Assembly: GCA_937911325.1 (NCBI GenBank)
Contig: CALDSD010000068.1
Location: forward strand, 62,001-126,000
Reading direction: 5' to 3'
Origin: an uncultured Neomegalonema sp.
GTDB lineage: Bacteria; Pseudomonadota; Alphaproteobacteria; Rhodobacterales; Rhodobacteraceae
DNA length: 64,000 nt
Shown here piece after piece: positions 13,914 through 22,351 of the stretch; the first letter of the stretch is position 1, and each line of letters begins with the position of its first letter. Below the pieces are notes generated by a model. It was not told where the DNA came from. It worked only from the letters and a program-made list of their open reading frames with translations, and searched no databases. Position numbers and translations under genes: made by a program.

Positions 13914-14213
13914 ATGGTGCTGTCGATTTTTAAGCGACGCGAACAAGCGCCGTGCACGGTGGAGGTCTCGCACACATTCGAGAGCCTGCACGCGCATGTG
14001 CGTTTCAACAATGGGGCGGTCATCTACCCGGGCGACGAGGTCTTGGTGCATGGCGAACCTGTTCTGGCCGCCTATGGCGAGGTGATCGCCGTGGATCGTC
14101 TCGCGACGATCACCCGGGCGACCTGGCTTGAGCGCGTCTGGACGCGGCTCACCGGCGATCTCGAATTCATGGAGCTCTGTGAGTTTTCCTTCTCAGAGGA
14201 GGCGCGGCTATGA
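13914..14213 (+). CDS. Small conserved photosynthesis-cluster protein of unknown function
   Basis: A 99-residue soluble protein between puhC and acsF, preceded by AGAGGGAAGAAACG. It has no signal peptide or membrane segment. The core ([45 protein letters not shown]) looks like a small beta domain followed by a helix. The last codon overlaps acsF by 4 bases, so the two are translationally coupled. I recognise it as a gene commonly found at this place in alphaproteobacterial clusters, but I do not know its role. A link to AcsF function or assembly is an inference from the coupling. Confidence 0.8.
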   Translation: MVLSIFKRREQAPCTVEVSHTFESLHAHVRFNNGAVIYPGDEVLVHGEPVLAAYGEVIAVDRLATITRATWLERVWTRLTGDLEFMELCEFSFSEEARL

Positions 14214-15313
14214 GAGACGCCCCGACATCTGGCGCGGAAGTCGCCGCCGAACTGGCCGCTGCGCATCCGCATATGAACGAAACCACGGAAATGGCGCTCG
14301 AGACGACGCTGCTCAATCCGCGGTTCTACACCACCGATTTCGACGAGATGGACCGGATCGACGTCACGCCCGTCCGGCAGGAATGGGACGCGCTGCTGGC
14401 GCAGATGAAGTCGGATCCGAACAAGCGCCACTTCAAAAAGAACGAGGAGTGGGATCAGATCGACTGGGACGGCATGGAGCCAGAGCTCAAGAAAGAGTTC
14501 ATCGACTTCCTCGTCAGCTCGCTGACGGCCGAGTTTTCCGGCTGCGTTCTCTACAAGGAGATGAAGCGCCGCGGGGCCAACCCGGATATCTGTGAGCTCT
14601 TTAGCTACATGTCCCGTGACGAGGCCCGGCACGCCGGCTTCATCAACGACGCGCTGCGCGAGGCGGGCATCGGCGTCAATCTCGGCTTTCTGACGAAAAC
14701 CAAGAAGTACACTTACTTCAAACCGAAGTTCATCTACTACGCGACCTACCTTTCAGAGAAGATCGGCTACGCTCGGTACATCACCATCTACCGGCATCTG
14801 GAGCGCAACCCTGACAAGCGGTTCCATCCGATCTTCAAGTGGTTCAAGGAGTGGTGCAACGACGAGTTCAGCCACGGCGAAGCCTTCGCCCTGCTGATGC
14901 GCACCGACCCGAAACTGACGAGCGGCTGGAACAAGCTGTGGATCCGTTTCTTCCTCGTGGCGGTTTTTGCGACCATGTATGTGCGCGATCATGCGCGACC
15001 GGCCTTCCATAAGGCGCTCGGCGTCGACATCGAATGGTATGACCGCGAGGTGTTGCGGATCACGTCAGAGATCTCGCGCCAGGTCTTCCCGATCGAGCTC
15101 GATCTCGACAACCCGCGCTGGCAAAAAGGTCTCGTCGCGATCGAGCGGGCGTTTGCGGATATGGACGCCGCCCAACGCCGCGGGGGCATCTCCGGCTTCT
15201 TCGGCAAGATGTGGGCCGGCGCGCGCGCGGGCGTCGCCTTCGCTGGGCTGTATCTGATCCCCGTGAAAGACAATGCGCCGCCGATGAGCAGCCGCCTCGA
15301 ACCGGCTTACTGA
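14210..15313 (+). CDS. acsF: Aerobic Mg-protoporphyrin IX monomethyl ester oxidative cyclase
   Basis: Di-iron monooxygenase-type enzyme that closes the isocyclic ring E using oxygen, making divinyl protochlorophyllide. It has 367 residues. The carboxylate and histidine di-iron ligands appear in [32 protein letters not shown] and [13 protein letters not shown]. The ATG at 14210 overlaps the previous gene by 4 bases; a second ATG at 14273 would remove only 21 N-terminal residues, which look unconserved. No bchE (anaerobic cyclase) is seen in the window. Confidence 0.96.
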   Translation: MRDAPTSGAEVAAELAAAHPHMNETTEMALETTLLNPRFYTTDFDEMDRIDVTPVRQEWDALLAQMKSDPNKRHFKKNEEWDQIDWDGMEPELKKEFIDFLVSSLTAEFSGCVLYKEMKRRGANPDICELFSYMSRDEARHAGFINDALREAGIGVNLGFLTKTKKYTYFKPKFIYYATYLSEKIGYARYITIYRHLERNPDKRFHPIFKWFKEWCNDEFSHGEAFALLMRTDPKLTSGWNKLWIRFFLVAVFATMYVRDHARPAFHKALGVDIEWYDREVLRITSEISRQVFPIELDLDNPRWQKGLVAIERAFADMDAAQRRGGISGFFGKMWAGARAGVAFAGLYLIPVKDNAPPMSSRLEPAY

Positions 15314-15323
15314 GGGGCTCGAC

Positions 15324-16214
15324 GTGCTGACCAGCGATTGGGATATCCTGGCGAATGGATGGACGGCGGTTCTGATCGCCGTCTTCCTCTGGTGGTTCTC
15401 CACCGGCGTCATTCTGATCGTTGTGAAGCGAGCGGATCGGGCCGACGCCCGCAATCCCGATCGCAGCGCGCATCTGCGTGCGACGCTGTTCGGTCTGCCG
15501 CTGCTCGCCTTAGGGTGGTTCGGCTTTATCCAGACCCTCGACCAGCCAAGCCTGATGGGCGTGTATCTCGGATTTGTGTCCGCGCTGCTGATCTGGGGCT
15601 GGTTTGAACTCGCGTTTCTGTGCGGCGTCATCACCGGGCCAAACATGACCCCCTCGCCGCCGGACGTGCCCGCCTGGGAGCGGTTCGTGCGCGCTTGGGG
15701 CGCCATCGCCTATTCCGAGATGGCTTTGATCGCCACGATGATCGCAGTGATCGCGCTCGCCTGGGACGCGCCAAACGCATTCGGCATGTGGACTTTCGCC
15801 GTCCTGTTCTTTGCGCGGATCAGCGCGAAGTTGAACCTGTACCTCGGCGTGCCAAACGTGAATGTCGACTTTCTGCCAGAGCCGATGCGGCACCTTGAAA
15901 GTCACTTCAAGATTGCGCCGATGAACGCCTTTTTTCCGATCTCCGTCACAGCGTTGAGCTTTGCGGTCGGGTGTTGGATCGAACGCATGCTGGCGCAAGA
16001 TGCGGGCGCGCCGACCGAGATTGGCTTCGCATTGCTCGCCGCTTTGAGCGCGCTCGCGCTTTTGGAACACTGGCTGATGGTGCTGCCTTTGCCAGACGCC
16101 AAACTGTGGAGCTGGCTCTTACCCGCCAGCCGAGACGAGATTTCTCGAGAAGACGCGGATTATACCGCGCGCCTAGAGCACGCATACCTACGGGAGGAAC
16201 GCAATGAATTATGA
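15324..16214 (+). CDS. puhE: PuhE membrane protein of the photosynthesis cluster (DUF3623 family)
   Basis: Integral membrane protein between acsF and hemA, implicated in other species in control of bacteriochlorophyll supply to the reaction centre. It has 296 residues with about seven to eight hydrophobic segments, for example [20 protein letters not shown] and [20 protein letters not shown]. The conserved loop [17 protein letters not shown] is a family marker. The start is a GTG at 15324 behind GAGGGGC. It overlaps hemA by 11 bases. Confidence 0.9.
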   Translation: MLTSDWDILANGWTAVLIAVFLWWFSTGVILIVVKRADRADARNPDRSAHLRATLFGLPLLALGWFGFIQTLDQPSLMGVYLGFVSALLIWGWFELAFLCGVITGPNMTPSPPDVPAWERFVRAWGAIAYSEMALIATMIAVIALAWDAPNAFGMWTFAVLFFARISAKLNLYLGVPNVNVDFLPEPMRHLESHFKIAPMNAFFPISVTALSFAVGCWIERMLAQDAGAPTEIGFALLAALSALALLEHWLMVLPLPDAKLWSWLLPASRDEISREDADYTARLEHAYLREERNEL

Positions 16215-17424
16215 TCAGCTTTTCGAGGCGCAGCTTGACCAGCTTCGCGACGAAGGCAACTACCGCGTCTTCGCCGACCTGGAGCGGCACTGCGGTTCTT
16301 TCCCGAAGGCGACAAACCGGCATGGGAGCGACGAGGCCGAGCGTCATGTGACGGTCTGGTGCTCGAATGACTATTTGGGCATGGGGCAACACCCGAAGGT
16401 ACTTGAGGCCATGCAGTCGGCTCTCGCCGAATGCGGCGCCGGCGCTGGCGGCACGCGCAACATCTCGGGCACGAACCGGCACCACGTGCTGCTCGAGCGG
16501 GAGTTGGCGGATCTTCATCGGAAGGAAGCCGCGCTGCTGTTCACGTCCGGCTACGTGTCGAACTGGGCGGCGCTGTCGACGCTCGGATCGCGTCTGAAAA
16601 ACTGCGTGATCCTCTCGGATGCGCTCAATCACGCCTCGATGATCGAAGGCATCCGACACTCCCGCGCGGACAAGAAAATCTGGGCGCATAACGACGTCGA
16701 AGACCTGCGGCGAAAGTTGGCGGACTGCGACCCCGACGCGCCGAAGGTGGTGGCGTTCGAGTCGGTGTATTCGATGGACGGCGATATCGCGCCGATCGCC
16801 GAGATATGTGACGTCGCAGACGAGTTCGGCGCAATGACGTATCTCGACGAAGTGCATGCGGTGGGCCTCTATGGACCACGCGGCGGCGGCGTTTCGGAAC
16901 GCGACGGCGTGGCCGACCGGGTGACCCTGATCGAAGGCACGCTCGGCAAGGCCTATGGCGTCATGGGCGGCTATATCACCGGCTCGGCGGCGCTGTGCGA
17001 TTTCATTCGCAGTTTCGCCAGCGGCTTCATCTTCACGACGGCTTTGCCGCCGGCGGTGGCGGCGGGGGCGGCGGCCTCGATCCGGCATCTCAAGGAAAGC
17101 CAGCTTGAGCGCGCCCGCCAACGGCGTCAGGTGGCGCGGCTGCGCGAGCGGCTGGACGCTGTCGGCATCCCACATCTGCCGAACCCCAGTCACATCGTGC
17201 CGGTCATGATCAAGGATCCGGTGAAGTGCAAGATGATCAGCGACATCCTGATGGACAACTTCGCGATCTATGTGCAGCCGATCAACTATCCGACGGTGCC
17301 AAAGGGAACCGAGAGACTGCGCCTGACCCCGTCGCCGTTGCATTCGGATGCTGAGATCGACCGCATGGTCGACGCGCTGAGCCAGCTATGGGCGCAATGC
17401 GCGCTGTCCCGCGCCGTCGCCTGA
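16204..17424 (+). CDS. hemA: 5-aminolevulinate synthase
   Basis: PLP enzyme that condenses glycine and succinyl-CoA, the first step of tetrapyrrole synthesis in alphaproteobacteria. It has 406 residues. The PLP lysine is in [14 protein letters not shown], the aspartate is in [12 protein letters not shown], and the glycine-rich substrate segment is [33 protein letters not shown] precedes the ATG and the gene overlaps puhE by 11 bases, so precursor supply is coupled to the cluster. This is the last gene of the rightward run. Confidence 0.97.
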   Translation: MNYDQLFEAQLDQLRDEGNYRVFADLERHCGSFPKATNRHGSDEAERHVTVWCSNDYLGMGQHPKVLEAMQSALAECGAGAGGTRNISGTNRHHVLLERELADLHRKEAALLFTSGYVSNWAALSTLGSRLKNCVILSDALNHASMIEGIRHSRADKKIWAHNDVEDLRRKLADCDPDAPKVVAFESVYSMDGDIAPIAEICDVADEFGAMTYLDEVHAVGLYGPRGGGVSERDGVADRVTLIEGTLGKAYGVMGGYITGSAALCDFIRSFASGFIFTTALPPAVAAGAAASIRHLKESQLERARQRRQVARLRERLDAVGIPHLPNPSHIVPVMIKDPVKCKMISDILMDNFAIYVQPINYPTVPKGTERLRLTPSPLHSDAEIDRMVDALSQLWAQCALSRAVA

Positions 17425-17499
17425 GCCGAGAGACGCGAGACGCTTATCGCCCACCCTGCTCGGGAGCCCCCCGAAGCTGCCGCGCGACGGTACATGCTT

Positions 17500-18459
17500 A
17501 TGAAGATTGCGGTCTTGGACGACTATCAGGGCGTCTCAACCAGCTTGGCTGATTGGAGTACGCTCAATGCCGACGTCGCCGTTTTCCGGGAGACGATTTC
17601 GGGACCGCCTCTGATCGAGCGCCTCAGACCGTTCGACGTGATTTGCCTGATGCGCGAGCGCACGCCAATGCCGGCTGCGGCGCTGGACGCGCTGCCCAAC
17701 CTCAAGCTGTTGGTCACAACCGGGATGCGCAACCTTTCCATCGACGTCGCCGCGGCGCGCTCGCGAGGCGTGACCGTTTGTGGCACCAACGGTCGCGGGC
17801 CGTCGACGGCGCAGCTTGCGATGACCATGATCCTGGCGGCGATGCGCGGGCTCATCGCGGAGGCGGTTTCGATGAGAGGCGGCGGCTGGCAATTTGGGTT
17901 GGGCCGCGACCTGCATGGTCTGACCTTGGGCCTGATCGGTCTCGGCAAGCAGGGTGCGCAGATGGTCGAACTGGCCCAACCGTTTGGGATGAATGTGCTC
18001 GCCTGGAGCCAGAACCTGACCGATGCGCGGTGCGCTGAGGTCGGCGTGGAACGCGCGGCGAGCCTGGATGATCTTCTGACTCTTGCGGACGCTGTTTCGA
18101 TCCATCTCGTTTTGTCTGATCGTTCGAGGGGTCTTATCGGGCCCCAGCAGCTCGCGCGAATGAAGTCAGACGCGGTGCTGGTGAACACTTCGCGCGGCCC
18201 GATCGTGGATCAGGGCGCTGTATTGGAGGCGCTGAGGGCCGATCGCCTCGGGGCGGCGGCGATCGACGTCTTTGAAACCGAACCGGTCGCGCGCGATGAT
18301 CCCGTCCGCGACGCCGCGTTGATCGATGCAGGTAGACTGATCCTGACCCCCCACATCGGCTACGTGACGCGCCAGACATATGAGATCTTCTACCGCGAGA
18401 CGGTGGAAGCAATCGCGGCATGGCGCGCCGGCGCTCCGATCAGAGAGATAAGCTCGTAG
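17500..18459 (+). CDS. D-2-hydroxyacid dehydrogenase family protein
   Basis: NAD(P)-dependent oxidoreductase of the D-isomer 2-hydroxyacid dehydrogenase family; the substrate is unknown. From the ATG at 17500 it has 319 residues (an ATG two codons earlier is possible; neither has a clear ribosome-binding site). The nucleotide-binding motif is LGLIGLGKQGAQM. The catalytic triad can be placed: Arg in VNTSRGPIVD, Glu in DVFETEPV and His in TPHIGYVT. It begins 75 bases after hemA on the same strand and could be read from the same transcript, but it is not a known photosynthesis gene. Confidence 0.88.
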   Translation: MKIAVLDDYQGVSTSLADWSTLNADVAVFRETISGPPLIERLRPFDVICLMRERTPMPAAALDALPNLKLLVTTGMRNLSIDVAAARSRGVTVCGTNGRGPSTAQLAMTMILAAMRGLIAEAVSMRGGGWQFGLGRDLHGLTLGLIGLGKQGAQMVELAQPFGMNVLAWSQNLTDARCAEVGVERAASLDDLLTLADAVSIHLVLSDRSRGLIGPQQLARMKSDAVLVNTSRGPIVDQGAVLEALRADRLGAAAIDVFETEPVARDDPVRDAALIDAGRLILTPHIGYVTRQTYEIFYRETVEAIAAWRAGAPIREISS

Positions 18460-18482
18460 TCGCGACGGGCCTTTGCCTCAAT

Positions 18483-18974
18483 TCAGCTGGACGCGGGGCT
18501 GCGCAGGAAGAGCCGTGCGAAGAGACCGCGTTTTCGGGGGGAGCGAGTTTTGTCCGGCCCAAAGCCGACGATGACGCGGTTCTGTCCTGGCAGCCGGTCA
18601 TAGCGCCACTCGTCCGCGAGTTCCCTGATCAGAAAGAGCCCAAGACCTCCGATCTCACGATCCTCGAGCGTTGCGTCAACGTCAGGTTGCGGCGCGTCTT
18701 CGAACGGGTTGAAGCTCGGAGCGCCATCGGAAAAACTCAACAGCACCCTGCCATCGCCGGCGGGTCTGAGCGCAGCGCGGATCCATCCATTGGGATTGTT
18801 GCGGTAGCCGTGCCGAATGGCGTTGGTCGACAACTCCTCGACAGCTAGATGCACATGGTGACGGGTGACCGGGTCCAGATCATAAGCGTCTGCAAACCTA
18901 TCGACCAAGTCGACAAGCTTTTCGAACTCCGAGAGATCGCTTGAGAGCGTTAACGAGTGGTCACGTCTCAGCAT
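18483..18974 (-). CDS. RsbW/SpoIIAB-like serine kinase or anti-sigma factor
   Basis: GHKL-fold ATP-binding protein of 163 residues, the kinase arm of a partner-switching module. The N-box is HLAVEELSTNAIRHGY, the G1 box is SFSDGAPSFNP and the G2 box is GGLGLFLIREL, all intact, so ATP binding and phosphorylation of a STAS partner are expected. The C-terminal tail is basic (SPRKRGLFARLFLR), beyond the usual RsbW end. It is the last gene of a leftward operon after a STAS protein (26-base gap). No sigma factor gene is adjacent, so its output target is unknown. Confidence 0.88.
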   Translation of the reverse strand: MLRRDHSLTLSSDLSEFEKLVDLVDRFADAYDLDPVTRHHVHLAVEELSTNAIRHGYRNNPNGWIRAALRPAGDGRVLLSFSDGAPSFNPFEDAPQPDVDATLEDREIGGLGLFLIRELADEWRYDRLPGQNRVIVGFGPDKTRSPRKRGLFARLFLRSPASS

Positions 18975-19000
18975 GTCATCCCGTCTACTCTCCCCGTGTT

Positions 19001-19339
19001 CTAGCCGACCCCAAGAGCTTCATCCAACGTATCCGAGATTGCGATGATCTTTCCAAAACCGCTCACCACAAAGACGTTCTTGATCGTGTCGCTGAGGCCA
19101 AAGATCCCAAAGCTCTTGTCGTCGCCGCTCAATTGTTTTGCGGCTTTCAACATTACGCGTAATCCATAACTAGAAATGTAATCGATTTGATTAAAGTCGA
19201 TTAGGACGTCTTTGGCGCCTGAATCGATCCGGTCGAAAAGCGAGGTCTCAAATTCCTTCGCTGTAACCGTGTCCAGTCGGCCATTGGGCGCAAAAACCGT
19301 CCGTCCGGCTTCCTCCCGTTCCTCGACGGAAAAACTCAT
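19001..19339 (-). CDS. STAS-domain anti-sigma factor antagonist
   Basis: A 112-residue SpoIIAA/RsbV-like protein. The conserved switch segment IDYISSYGLRVMLKAA carries the phosphorylatable serine at the usual place (aspartate or asparagine followed by the DYISS loop). It lies between the PP2C phosphatase and the RsbW-like kinase, which are the expected dephosphorylating and phosphorylating enzymes. The last third (SGFGKIIAISDTLDEAL) matches the family's C-terminal helix. Confidence 0.9.
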   Translation of the reverse strand: MSFSVEEREEAGRTVFAPNGRLDTVTAKEFETSLFDRIDSGAKDVLIDFNQIDYISSYGLRVMLKAAKQLSGDDKSFGIFGLSDTIKNVFVVSGFGKIIAISDTLDEALGVG

Positions 19340-19467
19340 TCAGCCCCAACTCCCCTCATTGCGCGTCAAATGCGACAGCGATCGTCATACGCGCTTCGTC
19401 ACCTCAAGACTAGCAGGCTCTTCGCTGGAGAAAAGCCCGAGAAATCAGCATTTTTTACGCGCAGTGT

Positions 19468-21702
19468 TTAAGTCTTCGGGGGTGAATCGATTGCGAGGGT
19501 TAAGATCGTCACATCATCGCTTTGCGGCGCGCCGTTCACGAAAGCGTCCAGTCGACTTTTCACATGGGCGACGACGCTTGCGCCGTCTCCGTCGATGTCG
19601 CGTTCCTCGAGAACTTCTTGAATACGCTCTAAGCCGTAGAACTCGCCCTCTGGATTCAGCGCTTCGGAGACGCCGTCGGTGAACATCACCATCGTATCGC
19701 CCGGCTCGAGACTAAGGGTGATCACAGGATAGTCGATCTCTTCGAGCACGCCCATCGGCATGCTGCTCTCGCCCTCGATCTGGATCACCGATCCGTCCCG
19801 TCGGCGGAGATAAGGCAGATCGTGCCCCGCGCAGGAGAGCTTCACCTGCAGACTTCGCAGGTCGATCACGCCCGCGAGGCCGGTGAAGAACATCTGCTCG
19901 CGATTGTCGCGGGTGATCTCGTCGTTTGTCTGAACCTGGATCTTCTCGAGATCGCTGGGGTCGCGAAGCACGATGCTCTTCCACAGGCTTTTGGCGAGGG
20001 CCATGAAAAGGCTCGCGGGAACGCCCTTGTCAGAGACGTCGCCGATCGTGAAGAACAGGCGTTCATCCTCGACCAAAAAGTAGTCGTAAAAGTCGCCGCC
20101 AACTTGCAAGGCCGGCTCCATCAGCCCGTGAATGGCGACCCCGTGCTCGGCCGCGATCAGCGGCTCTTTGGGCACCATGCTCATCTGGATCACGCGGGCG
20201 GCGTTCAGTTCGCCTTCGAACCGGGCGCGGGTGACGCGCTCTTCGGCGAGCGCCGCTTCGGCGCGACGCCGTTCGCGGCTGGTTTCGATCAGCGACAAAC
20301 CGAGTGTCGGCAGCGCGTAGACGACAAGCGCAAGCGACGGCGTGGCCGCGTCGAGCAACAGCGCGCCATACCGGAAGAAGAGCAGCGCACCCCCCATCAT
20401 CACCAGCAACGCCGCCCCAAGAGCGATCAGGGAGCGGGTCGGTTTCTGCCGAGGTATGAACCACCCGAAGAGCACTGCGGCGACGATGAAGCCCACGGTC
20501 TCCATCCAGAAGAGGATCACAGGGCGATGCAGGAACGCGCCGGCCAACGCCGCCTCGACGACCTGCATATGCGCTTCGACCCCCGGCAAGGGGGCGGCCG
20601 CGATCGGAAAGGTCTTCCGATCCTCCAACGCCACCGCGGTGGCGCCGATGAAAACGACTTTGCCCGCGACGGCGTTTGGCGCCGCCTCGCCTGAGAGAAT
20701 GTCTGCCGCTGAAACATAGCGTGTGGGATCGTAACGTCCGAAGTAGGGCCAGAACGTCCCGTCTCGCTGCAACGGGATGACGATGCTGGCGCCCTCCGCA
20801 GACATCGAAAGCTGGCGAAATCCGCGCGCATCGACAGTGGCGTCCAACCAAGGGGCGTCGAGCGCGACGCGCAACGCCTCCAAGCTTAGAAACGGGTACA
20901 AAACACCGTCGATCCGTTGCACGGCGGGGGCGCGTCGCAGAACGGCGTCATGCGGCAACCGAACCGAGATCGCGCCATGCCCGGCGGCCGCCGCGTCCAG
21001 TTCCGGACGGTTTCGCAGCAGCTCTGGATAGGTGTCGGCTGGCGGGTCTTTCGTCACCACGTCGCCCTCTTGCGGGGGCGTCAAAAGGATAGGCGGCGCC
21101 TTCAAAGCAATCGGGTCGGTTTGCACCCCTTCGGTGCTGTTCGCGCCTGATACAGCCAAGATGCTGTAGCTGCGCCCCAGCGCTGCGGCGAGCGCCGCAT
21201 CGCTATCGGGCAATTGGCGCAGCGCTGCGGCCGTATCGGGGAACTGGCTCTCAAAGCGTTCCGCCAGATTGCGCGGCGAACTACGGTCCGGCTCGGCGAA
21301 GAGGACGTCGAAGGCGACCGAGGCCGCTCCCGCCTGAACGACCGCATCCAGCAGCCGAGCATGGACGTCTCGCGGCCACGGCCACTGTCCGACCTCTTCG
21401 AGGCTCTTGTCGTCGATGGCCACGATGACGGCCGGGACGGCCGACCGTTCTCGCGGAAAAAGATTGTGTTCGAAGTCGAACCACGCGCGACGCCAAGGCG
21501 GCTCTAACCCGCTTCCCATGAGAACCATCACAAGGGTCAACGCCGCGATCAGCCATGTTCCGCTGGGCGGGCCCTGACGGCGAACGGAGGCGATCGTCTC
21601 CCCCAAAGAGCGCCGCGTTTCGGCGATGAGCTCGCGAGCTTTGCTGCGGAATGCGGCGATGCCGGCCTGAACTGATCCGAGGTCGAAGCGGGGCGCTCGC
21701 AT
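19468..21702 (-). CDS. CHASE2 sensor and PP2C-type (SpoIIE) serine phosphatase
   Basis: Membrane sensor phosphatase that should dephosphorylate the neighbouring STAS proteins. With the ATG at 21702 it has 744 residues: cytoplasmic N-terminus, TM1 at about 48-64, periplasmic CHASE2 domain at about 70-390 (VIVAIDDKSLEEVGQWPWPR, ADILSGEAAP, VFIGATAVALEDRKTFP), three more TM segments at about 396-472, a short coiled coil at 475-505, and a PP2C domain at about 530-742. The metal-binding aspartates are present: Asp537 (GGDFYD), Asp555 (GDVSDKG), Asp676 (FTDGV) and Asp730 (SDDVTIL). A TTG start at 21783 would overlap the preceding STAS gene by 71 bases and is less likely. The ligand sensed is unknown. 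Confidence 0.9.
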   Translation of the reverse strand: MRAPRFDLGSVQAGIAAFRSKARELIAETRRSLGETIASVRRQGPPSGTWLIAALTLVMVLMGSGLEPPWRRAWFDFEHNLFPRERSAVPAVIVAIDDKSLEEVGQWPWPRDVHARLLDAVVQAGAASVAFDVLFAEPDRSSPRNLAERFESQFPDTAAALRQLPDSDAALAAALGRSYSILAVSGANSTEGVQTDPIALKAPPILLTPPQEGDVVTKDPPADTYPELLRNRPELDAAAAGHGAISVRLPHDAVLRRAPAVQRIDGVLYPFLSLEALRVALDAPWLDATVDARGFRQLSMSAEGASIVIPLQRDGTFWPYFGRYDPTRYVSAADILSGEAAPNAVAGKVVFIGATAVALEDRKTFPIAAAPLPGVEAHMQVVEAALAGAFLHRPVILFWMETVGFIVAAVLFGWFIPRQKPTRSLIALGAALLVMMGGALLFFRYGALLLDAATPSLALVVYALPTLGLSLIETSRERRRAEAALAEERVTRARFEGELNAARVIQMSMVPKEPLIAAEHGVAIHGLMEPALQVGGDFYDYFLVEDERLFFTIGDVSDKGVPASLFMALAKSLWKSIVLRDPSDLEKIQVQTNDEITRDNREQMFFTGLAGVIDLRSLQVKLSCAGHDLPYLRRRDGSVIQIEGESSMPMGVLEEIDYPVITLSLEPGDTMVMFTDGVSEALNPEGEFYGLERIQEVLEERDIDGDGASVVAHVKSRLDAFVNGAPQSDDVTILTLAIDSPPKT

Positions 21703-21712
21703 CCGTGCAACG

Positions 21713-22108
21713 CTATGTCGCCGCAGCGTCTCGCCGCGCGCTCGTATCGACAAGAGCGGCGACGGCGTCGCTGGTGTTTTCAAAGACGAGGAAAAGACCG
21801 CCTAGATTGCTGACGTCCAGCACCTCTTGCACCGCTCCTTGCGGCCTGATCAGACAAAGTCTCCCACCCGCTTCGAGCGCCGTTCTCCGAGCCGCAAGCA
21901 GCATTCTCAGCCCGGCGCTCGACATGAAACTGAGCTTTGTGAGATCGATGACGACGCCTTTGTAAAGCGGCGCGCCGCTGTTCAGCGCCTCGTCGATCGA
22001 AGTCTTGAAGGTGTCGACGGTCGTGTGATCCAAGCGCCCCACCAAGGTGATGACCGCGCATTGGCGGACCTCACCGACCGAGAGATCAAGCGCGTTTGAG
22101 GGTGCCAT
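21713..22108 (-). CDS. STAS-domain anti-sigma factor antagonist, first gene of the operon
   Basis: A 131-residue STAS protein with the switch segment LSFMSSAGLRMLLAARR containing the candidate phosphoserine. It opens the leftward operon and is followed after 10 bases by the CHASE2-PP2C phosphatase. The other STAS protein of the operon (19001-19339) is shorter and quite different in sequence, so the two probably serve different partners. Its start lies 243 bases from the divergent ABC-like gene. Confidence 0.88.
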   Translation of the reverse strand: MAPSNALDLSVGEVRQCAVITLVGRLDHTTVDTFKTSIDEALNSGAPLYKGVVIDLTKLSFMSSAGLRMLLAARRTALEAGGRLCLIRPQGAVQEVLDVSNLGGLFLVFENTSDAVAALVDTSARRDAAAT

Positions 22109-22351
22109 AACGTCGAAAATTCGCCCTTCATTCTGCCAGAACCCTAAGACTTTCAGGATGCGAAGCCAGCAGAAAATCGATGAAAAATCTGCGGCTTGGC
22201 GTTACTCAGAGTCGCACAGATCATTAGACCGCCGTGTGGCCGGCGTGGGTTTCATCCAGCGCGGCATGGGTTTAGCATATAACGCCGCTAACCTTCTGCC
22301 AATGTCCATTTGGTTGAAATTAATATCGTTTTCGCTCAAGGAGTGGGGTCT

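Noticed and set aside
15946-17343. Long minus-strand frame opposite puhE and hemA
   Set aside because: Antisense shadow; both plus-strand genes have clear family motifs.
21703-21783. TTG start extending the CHASE2-PP2C gene into the STAS gene
   Set aside because: It would overlap the STAS coding region by 71 bases, and an ATG at 21702 just after the STAS stop fits better.
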